Shown one piece after another: positions 57,665-64,000 of a stretch of 64,000 nt of DNA. The notes below the pieces were generated by a model. It did no database searches and had not been told where the DNA came from. It saw nothing but the letters and a program-made list of their open reading frames with translations. Positions within the stretch are counted from its first letter, which is position 1; every line of letters begins with the position of its first letter. A program made the translations under genes and the position numbers. Location: contig CAWUHX010000029.1 of assembly GCA_963922205.1 (NCBI GenBank), forward strand, positions 930,001-994,000. The letters run 5' to 3'. The stretch comes from Romanomermis culicivorax (Eukaryota > Nematoda > Enoplea > Mermithida > Mermithidae).

Positions 57665-57832
57665 ATTTTGTGAGTTGGTTTTTTTTTGTAATTTCCATTT
57701 ATTTTGATTTCGAAAATTATAGTTTTGAATCAACATATTAATGTTATCTTGGTGTATATGTGTTTTTGTATTCATGTTTCACTTGCACTTCCACTTTTTA
57801 GTTCGCGGAGCTCACTTTTGGGATCAAAGAAG

Positions 57833-58240
57833 TGTAGTATAATCAAATTTTTTGTTTATTCCAAACTTTATTTGTTCTAGCCTATTTTTTGTTTTTCTTT
57901 CTCCTGTATCGCATTTCCAATATCTGCACGTCTGTTTGGCTTCTGTTTCATTTTCTGTTGTTCTTGCTCATTTTTTAGACCACCCAATGCACTTTTTTTC
58001 GCGATGTTTTTCGGCCAACTGTTCTTTGTATCAGTTTTCACTGTTGTCTTGAAAACGTTTATTTTTCTGTTGGTAGAGAATCGTTATTGTTGTTTTTCGT
58101 AGCCCACTGGTGAGGCGTCTTTTCTTTCCCTTTTTGTTCTTAATAATAAATCAGGCGCCAACCTACAGTAGCTCGGTGGACTTTGTCCAAAGCAGAACCC
58201 GGTCCCTTTATCTCCTACTATCCATAGGCAAACCATTACA
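57833..58240 (+). repeat. 3' LTR, 408 bp
   Basis: It matches the 5' LTR at 405 of 408 positions. AATAAA is at 58145-58150. It is preceded by the weakly purine-rich GGGATCAAAGAAG, which may serve as the polypurine tract. Confidence 0.95.
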
Positions 58241-61190
58241 ATTACATGCATCATTAAAAATTTTAGCATCATCTGCAAATAGATAGAGATCACTTTTAAT
58301 TATATCACTCAGATCATTTATAAATATCAGGAACAATGTTGGACGTAACACACTTCCTTGAGGAACACCACTAATTATTGAAGTTGGAGCAGAAATGGTA
58401 TTACTTAGTTTTACACATTGAGTTCTATTTGTAAGGAAGTCACAAATCCAATTCATTGTGAATTTATCAATTTTATATCCATTTAATTTTTGTAAGAGCT
58501 TTGAATATGAGACAGTATCAAATGCTTTCTTAAAATCAATGTATACAACATCAACAGGAACTTGATCATCCAACTTCTTAACCCACTTAGTTTTACATTC
58601 AAGAAGTTGTAAGACACATGATTTATTCTTTCTGAATCAAAACTGCCTACTACTGAATAAGGCATATCTGTCAAAATGACCTACAATATCCTTATTAATT
58701 ATTCCTTCCATGATTTTGCATGGTACACAACGAAGTGATATGGGCCTGTAGTTTTCAACTTTGCCACGGTCCCCTTTTTTGAAGATTGGAACAGTGTATG
58801 ATGTTTTCCATAAATCAGGTAATCTGCCTGTCCTATAAGAAACCTCAAAGATAATACCAAGAGGTTGGGCAAGAACAAGGTGTAACTTTTTCAGAAAGTA
58901 GACACACAGATTATCAGGTCCAAGGGAAAATGTGGGTTTTAGATTTTTCAGTGTCAACAAAACTTTCATGAAATCAAATTTAACTGACTTGAGATATTCA
59001 AATCCTTTACCAGGAAAAGGAGGACTTTTTCCATCATCAACAGTAAAGACAGTTAGTTGCCAAATATTTGTTGAAAATATCACATTTGTCCAATTCACTA
59101 CTAACTTCAATATTATGATAATGCAATGTAGGGATCATTTCCTGCTTTACAGTTTTGCTGTTGACGAATTCATAGAACTTTTTTAAGGAGGGGGATTTCA
59201 ATAGAGTTTCTTCTTTCTTAGCATAATGGATATTCATTTCGTTTTTGAGTTTCTTTGAAATTAACTTCAATCTGTTCTTGTTTTCAGTATTTCTGTTGTT
59301 GGCATATATAGTCTACAATTTATGTTTTCTCTTTTTTAGTCATCTCAAAAATAAAGGTAGTTTTTCCCGTTTCACCTGTTCCTTTCTTCTTGGTACAAAT
59401 TTATCAATAAAACCTGCTAAAACTCTTAGGAAGACTTGATAAAAATGATTGGGGGCAATGCAATTATTGAAAAGAATATTCCAATCCACCTTTGCTAGTA
59501 TGATCTCGAGAGATTGATAGTCAGCATGGATAAAATCGTAAGGTTGAACATTATATATATCCTTTAACCTTGACTCGTGTTTTAGTCTCTGAAGAATATC
59601 AAATTTAACCATATTGTGATCACTGGTAGAAAAGTTTTCCACAACAGTAACATTGCCTATCAAGTTTGGATGATTACAGAACACCAGATCAAGAAAATTT
59701 TCTCCTCGAGTAGGGTCTAACACTAATTGTTCAAATCCCGAAATTAAGAAACTATTATTGATGACGTTAGAGAGATGGTCCATTTTGTCTTGGTAGCCAT
59801 AATTTTTCAGCAAGGGCAAATTGAAGTCACCCAAGATAATATATCTATTATTATCCAACACAAGGGTTTCTACTAATCTGGCTAAATTATTCAATATATT
59901 GAGATCATTTCTAGGTGGCCTGTAGAACAAAATGAATCTTATTTTATCCAAGAATAAGGTTGTTTCGACAACTAGTACTTCAGGTAGAGAAAGTTTGTGT
60001 GGAATATTTACAAAACTCAAGCTTAACTTTTGTGAGAAACAATAGCAACACCACCACCAGTCTGATTTATCCTATCACAGCGTAAGATACGATACTCAGA
60101 ACTTTGACAAATGAGAGCATCCAGAAAGCACTCTGATAATCATGTCTCAGTTAAGAAAATCATGTCATATTGACAAGTATTGAGTAGATCTGTAAATTCA
60201 GTTAATTTGTTCATTATGCTATGGGAATTGAATAAAAAACAATTAATTTCCACAGTTTTTGAACATTCAGTCCTCAGAGCTTTAATCCGCAATGCTTCTC
60301 AAGCACGATAAATTTTGTTACCTCTTTTAAAAAGTACACCTCTAGTATAATCAATTGCCCAAAAATTTTCACTGATATCCTGCTTTTCTTTCAATTGTTT
60401 GTGTAATAATCAGCCCTGCTCACGTTCGGTGAAGTTCAAATCCGGACAGGCACGAATTTTTTCACTTCTTTCGATATTCTTTTGCGACAGGTTTACATTC
60501 TTGAACAGGTCATTTTTCGCAGTAATCGATGCATATTTAACTTTCACGATTCTCGGCAATGTCACATTATTACGGGTAACTTCCGGATGGGAGCATTTGG
60601 CACTGATAATCTCCTTTGGATCGAAACCGATTGCTTTTGTGAAGTCCTTAACTTCGCTCAATAGGTCCTCATTCTGGTCAGTTCTAAAATTAAGAAAGAC
60701 GGCTGTATCCTTCTTTGCCTCAGCTTCCAGGGTATTTTTTCCAATGGAAACTAAAAAGTCAGTCGAATAAACTGGAGGCACTGTGCTTTTTTGTTGAGCA
60801 GCTGCTAATTTTTGTTCCAGGCCAGTAATTTTAGCAACAAGTTCTTTCTCAAGGCTAGCGATACGATTTTCCAAGTCGTCAAACCATTTGTTCAATTTAA
60901 GAAATTGATTGACCGCAGGTAAACATGACGGGCAAAATGACAGTTGATTTGATGCTTTTAAGTAATCGTAAACTTGATCCGTGATGTTGGTGCACTTGCA
61001 ATGGAACCAATTGTTGCAATAGTCGCATAATATTGCTCTGTCGTTATCCTGAACAATAGAGGCACAAATTGTACAATTTGTATCATTAACTTGATGATCG
61101 TTGATTGCCGATTGGTTGGCGGTCGAACCTTTTCTGGATTTTGTACGGGCCATTGATCTCTCTCTGCTTGTTAATATGTTCAATAGTACC
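58241..61190 (-). pseudogene. LINE (CR1/L2-like), 5' portion with ORF1, endonuclease and RT
   Basis: ORF2 on the minus strand shows an APE-type endonuclease (about 60290-59340: DMIFLTET, GGGVAIVSHK, ILGDFNLP, STSDHNMV) and RT up to the LTR insertion (FIKKGDRG-type fingers, YIDFKKAFDTVSYS, SGVPQGSVLRPTLF, LFADDAKIFND). It is interrupted by stops near 60140 and 60025 and by frame changes, so it is dead. ORF1 (61183-60410) is described separately. The RT resumes at 48411-47866 across the LTR element. Confidence 0.88.
60410..61183 (-). CDS. LINE ORF1 with PHD-like zinc finger and coiled coil
   Basis: 257 residues. A Cys/His cluster (CTICASIVQDNDRAILCDYC, WFHCKC, FCPSCLP) has PHD-finger spacing. 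A heptad-type stretch follows (DDLENRIASLEKELVAKITG), then a conserved-looking C-terminal domain (FLVSIGKNTLEAE through NIERSEKIRACPDLNFTEREQ). PHD-type ORF1 proteins occur in the CR1/L2 group. It probably binds element RNA; the coiled coil suggests oligomers. The frame is intact. A second Met (MARTK) 15 residues in could be the real start. Confidence 0.8.
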   Translation of the reverse strand: MNILTSRERSMARTKSRKGSTANQSAINDHQVNDTNCTICASIVQDNDRAILCDYCNNWFHCKCTNITDQVYDYLKASNQLSFCPSCLPAVNQFLKLNKWFDDLENRIASLEKELVAKITGLEQKLAAAQQKSTVPPVYSTDFLVSIGKNTLEAEAKKDTAVFLNFRTDQNEDLLSEVKDFTKAIGFDPKEIISAKCSHPEVTRNNVTLPRIVKVKYASITAKNDLFKNVNLSQKNIERSEKIRACPDLNFTEREQG

Positions 61191-61382
61191 TTAATATTTT
61201 AGGGTAAAAACCGATTTTCAGATGATTTAGAGGCAGAAAATGCAAAAAAATTCTCAGCGCTTCGCGCAGAATCAATGAATATGTTCCTTATTTACTGTAG
61301 TTTAGCTTCATTTATTTTATGTTTGTTAATTTATTCAAACTATTTTACCTTGTGTTTAGACGTAATGAACTTATTATTTTAT
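61191..61382. other. 5' flank or leader of the LINE
   Basis: AT-rich, with a degenerate GCGCTTCGCGC hairpin word near 61257-61267. Whether this is LINE leader or target cannot be decided. Confidence 0.4.
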
Positions 61383-61560
61383 GAAATGGAATGAAATGAA
61401 AAATATTTGTTGCTGTTACACAAAATGAAATGAAAAGAGAAATGCAAAATAAAATACATAATATAATGTCGTATGAATAATAAGATTAATAAATGGATTG
61501 CAAAATACGTATATAGATATTTTAAGAAAATAATGTTATCTACTCATATTTGACCCAAGC
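61383..61560 (-). repeat. LINE 3' tail fragment
   Basis: GAAATGGAATGAAATGAAAAATATTT and the following text closely match the 3' end of the LINE at 29837-30000, including the ATTTC-type microsatellite. Only the tail remains. Confidence 0.7.
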
Positions 61561-62337
61561 GGAGTTCTCTTCGAACAGTGTATCAGCACCGTTGCAGCAA
61601 AGTTTATTGGCTGTCAATGAATGGAAATAAATTCTGAATATTCTCTGTTCATTCAGTCATATTCAGATTTAAAACTGAAATTCTTACTTTTTGTGCTTGA
61701 TTCATTCAAATAGAAAATTCAATATCCTTGGTAATGGTACATTGTTCTGACCAAAAATTCACACAATATCTTCACTAGTCTTTACATTGTTCTTAAATAG
61801 GATAAGATCCCTAGTCAAAAATTGAATCAATTTGAACTTCTCGAAGAATTCTGGACTTATTTAAATTTTCTCAGCATTTCATTTCTTTTCGAGTCGTCCT
61901 GAACTACTTGCACAGTTTTTTCTTATCTCACTGAAATGGTTAGCTGAAAAACAGGTTTGGCACGATTTTAACAAAAAATTGATGCATTAAACATTAACTT
62001 TATATCAAAATTTTGGCCAAAAACTTTTCTGCAGTTGTAAGTAGTGTTTCTAGTGAACGCTGCACAAACTCCTAGTTTTACTGCCACTCTTAGGTGCATT
62101 TTTGTGCAGAACCAATAAGTTAGCCGTTTTATCTGCTATCGAAAACCTATGAAGGACATAAAAATTTAACCTACTACGAGTGGAACCTGAATTCTATTCA
62201 GCACAAAAAAACCACTTAAAAATTCGACACTTTGAAAATTAATAACAGCACTAAGGGCAGTAATTTTTTTGGGGCAGTGTCTATTGACCGGATAGGGTCA
62301 TAGCTATTGACAGGATCCGGGCAGAAGGGTCGGTGTC
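61561..62337. other. Intergenic; no gene seen
   Basis: AT-rich sequence without recognisable features. Confidence 0.45.
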
Positions 62338-62340
62338 AGA

Positions 62341-62437
62341 TGTGCTACCTAGTGCACATCCGCTGCCTAGTGCACAACCGCTACCTAGTGCACATCCGCT
62401 ACCATAGTCAGATCCGCTACCTAGTGGACATCTGCTA
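62341..62437. repeat. 18-bp minisatellite, left inverted array
   Basis: Five units of CTACCTAGTGCACATCCG type from 62345 to 62434, with ordered variants (CACATCCG, CACAACCG, CACATCCG, CAGATCCG, GACATCTG). Its mirror image is at 63611-63700. Confidence 0.85.
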
Positions 62438-62455
62438 CTTTCTGCTGAGGTATAT

Positions 62456-62475
62456 AATAATAATAATAATAATAA
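62456..62475. repeat. AAT microsatellite
   Basis: About seven AAT triplets, adjacent to a LINE fragment on the minus strand. Confidence 0.8.
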
Positions 62476-62548
62476 GTTGATAACGTCTAAATATGAGGCA
62501 AAATACATTAAGTAAATTCAGCGAACATATGAAATAAAGAAGGCTAAA

Positions 62549-62880
62549 CTACGGTAAATAAGGAACGTAAACATAATAGGGTATGCAGGTTACAAATGTA
62601 ACATCTAATGCATACCACCCGTGAATTTCATACTTGTAGAGACTTAAGTTTACCCTTAAATGAGTGCAAACTAGAGGCATTAACAACTTCACTTGGTAAG
62701 GAATTCCAAATACTATTAAAAAAATCAAATTTAAAAGTTGAACTGTGAGCAAAATTTTGAATTAGTTTACATATAAGTAACACATTAGCGTTGAATAACC
62801 TTGGCTGGATTTCATTATGGAAGAATGTACATTATATATTTACAAATTATTAGGCACATTTAATTTTTTCACCAGTTAGA
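62549..62880 (-). pseudogene. LINE C-terminal fragment
   Basis: The minus strand reads KFDFFNSIWNSLPSEVVNAS and LHSFKGKLKSL, which parallels the C-terminus of the LINE at 30034-30200 (FFNRYINVWNSLSFDIV, LHTFKEKIKLL). With the AAT run at 62456 as a likely tail, this is a 5'-truncated LINE of a third related family. Confidence 0.65.
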
Positions 62881-63113
62881 CGGCACATGTATCGTGAAAA
62901 TTAAAAATTTCATTCGTTAAAAATTGGGAAATATGCGGTTGCAACCGATGCGACTCAAAATTTTCTATTTTCTCCGTATTTTCAGAAGTAAATGCAAGAA
63001 ATAGTGTTCTGTCAAATGCGTGCCATGAACCCCAATGAGATGCATGGGTTTGTTGTTCTAAACCCAGGGTTATCCCAATAATTTTCGATAAAAATGGGAT
63101 AATTGCCATGGAC

Positions 63114-63293
63114 CAGACTACCCCATGGGGAGGGGTATGAGGAGGGTATTACCCCTACCTGGAGTCCTTGAAATTGATCACTGGTTGCCTAATTCTGAGA
63201 CAAAATAACGTGTTTAGTGGACATTTAGCTACACTACATCCAAAAATTTTCAATTTTACCCCTACGTGGAAAAGCTGACCTTGGGGACCTCTG
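63114..63293. mobile_element. hAT-like MITE, 180 bp
   Basis: CAGACTACCCCATGGGG to CTTGGGGACCTCTG, flanked by CCATGGAC and CCATAGAC (7 of 8). Same ends as the 1023-bp element at 17351-18373. Confidence 0.78.
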
Positions 63294-63511
63294 CCATAGA
63301 CCCACGTTTGCTGAAAATAATCAGTCCTATTCAACAATAGTTTTTTTTAAATTTTGAACTCAAAATGATAAAATATTTGAAAATAATTAAAAAAGTATTT
63401 GAAAAAATTAAAAAACAAAACGAAAACGATATTTTCATCACCCGGATTGGTACAGGTAAGGAATAAAAAACGTCCGTCTAGGCTGATTGTTCTGTCACTC
63501 GAGGTGCTTGT

Positions 63512-63610
63512 CATACCTGTAAGACCTCTTACCAGTTGGGGGGGGGGGGTTGGGGCATACCTGTACTTGGGGGAGCCCCCCCCCCCCAAGTCGGACCTCT
63601 TACAGGTATG
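63512..63610. mobile_element. Family A MITE carrying a second family A end
   Basis: It starts CATACCTGTAAGACCTC and ends GGACCTCTTACAGGTATG, with an additional CATACCTGTACTTGGGGG inside at about 63555. This is a 99-bp composite of two copies. The outer flanks do not match. Confidence 0.75.
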
Positions 63611-63700
63611 AGTAGCGGATCTGACCATGGTAGCGGATGTGCACTAGGTAGCGGTAGTCCACTAGGTAGCGGATGTGCAGTAGGTAGCGGATCTGCTACT
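63611..63700. repeat. 18-bp minisatellite, right inverted array
   Basis: Five units of GTAGCGGATGTGCACTAG type. Reverse-complemented, the unit variants appear in the same order as in the left array. It borders a family A MITE. Confidence 0.85.
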
Positions 63701-64000
63701 GAGAAGATGCCATGAGCGTGATATTGACCAGACCGAAAGCACATTAAAACAACTGATCACGTGATCAAGCATGGAAAAATTCAAACCTGCTGATCACTGT
63801 TAGAAATATACACGGCAAGGGCCGTGCACAGAATTTTTTCATGGGTGGGGGGGCGGACTAAATTTTTTTTACTGAATAGCTCCAGAAAATGTTGCTTTTA
63901 CGCGATACACTGTTGCAAGCTGATTTGGTTTGCTATAGAAGCAAATTTAAAAATTACAAAATATTCACAACTTTTCATTGAAAAACAAGCATTAAAAACA
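63701..64000. other. Intergenic; no gene seen
   Basis: AT-rich, with one GGTGGGGGGGCGG patch near 63845. Nothing else is supported. Confidence 0.4.

Larger units (their letters stand above)
48412..58240 (+). mobile_element. Ty3/Gypsy-type LTR retrotransposon, 9.8 kb, nested in LINE
   Basis: Two 408-bp LTRs (TGTAGTATA...CCATTACA) flank gag-pol and two further ORFs. Order of pol domains is protease, RT, RNase H, integrase, which is the Ty3/Gypsy order. The target duplication is ATTA. The LTRs differ at three positions, so insertion is recent on an evolutionary scale, yet there are in-frame stops between RNase H and integrase and in the last ORF. About 2.6 kb lies between the integrase stop and the 3' LTR, where env-carrying relatives keep env. 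The two ORFs there show no feature that I can call env. Confidence 0.93.

Noticed and set aside
62281..62508. ORF with Gly-Ser-Gly-Cys-Ala-Leu repeats
   Set aside because: It is a translation of the 18-bp minisatellite.
1..64000. tRNA or rRNA genes
   Set aside because: No cloverleaf with conserved boxes or rRNA core sequence was recognised; only a tRNA-complementary primer site was found.

Overview
The window is nuclear DNA of an AT-rich invertebrate animal that I cannot place further. Two ordinary host genes with spliceosomal introns are visible: the main coding exon of ribosomal protein uS10/RpS20 (4393-4728, minus) and eleven exons of the replication factor MCM10 (14262-22321, minus). The rest is almost entirely transposable elements, many nested. 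TAA, TAG and TGA all act as stops. I saw no tRNA, rRNA or CRISPR.

Layout. 0-2.3 kb: a foldback element with hairpin arrays. 4.3-4.7 kb: RpS20. 5-13 kb: small G/C-homopolymer inverted-repeat elements, families A (ends CATACCTGTAA) and B (ends CATACATGTAA). 14.2-22.3 kb: MCM10, with one intron holding a four-element nest of DNA transposons. 23.6-31.9 kb: family B elements, a mosaic repeat (here called R) and two LINE copies. 31.96-41.73 kb: a complete Mutator-like (MULE) transposon with 93-bp ends and a perfect 9-bp target duplication. 41.7-45.2 kb: the foldback element it landed in, which carries its own 348-bp palindrome. 46-48 kb: a hAT-like element and a pogo-like transposase relic. 48.4-58.2 kb: a young Ty3/Gypsy-type LTR retrotransposon with two extra ORFs after pol, inserted into a LINE whose halves lie at 47.87-48.41 and 58.24-61.19 kb. 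61.4-64 kb: LINE tails, inverted minisatellite arrays and small elements.

The most notable item is the MULE. Besides a long transposase pseudogene (DDE catalytic residues, SWIM finger, degenerate Ulp1-like domain, PHD finger, ubiquitin-hydrolase-like C-terminus), it carries on the opposite strand a six-exon gene that appears to encode a NADAR domain fused to an SGNH hydrolase. NADAR domains are linked to ADP-ribose and N-glycoside chemistry and SGNH enzymes are esterases or lipases. The pairing on a DNA transposon is the best candidate here for an undescribed system.

Insertion order can be read in several places. Repeat R received the foldback, which received the palindrome and later the MULE, 11 bp inside its left tip. 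The LINE received the LTR element with a 4-bp ATTA duplication, and its two LTRs differ at only 3 of 408 positions. Exon boundaries, domain names and element classes come from reading alone; no similarity search was possible.
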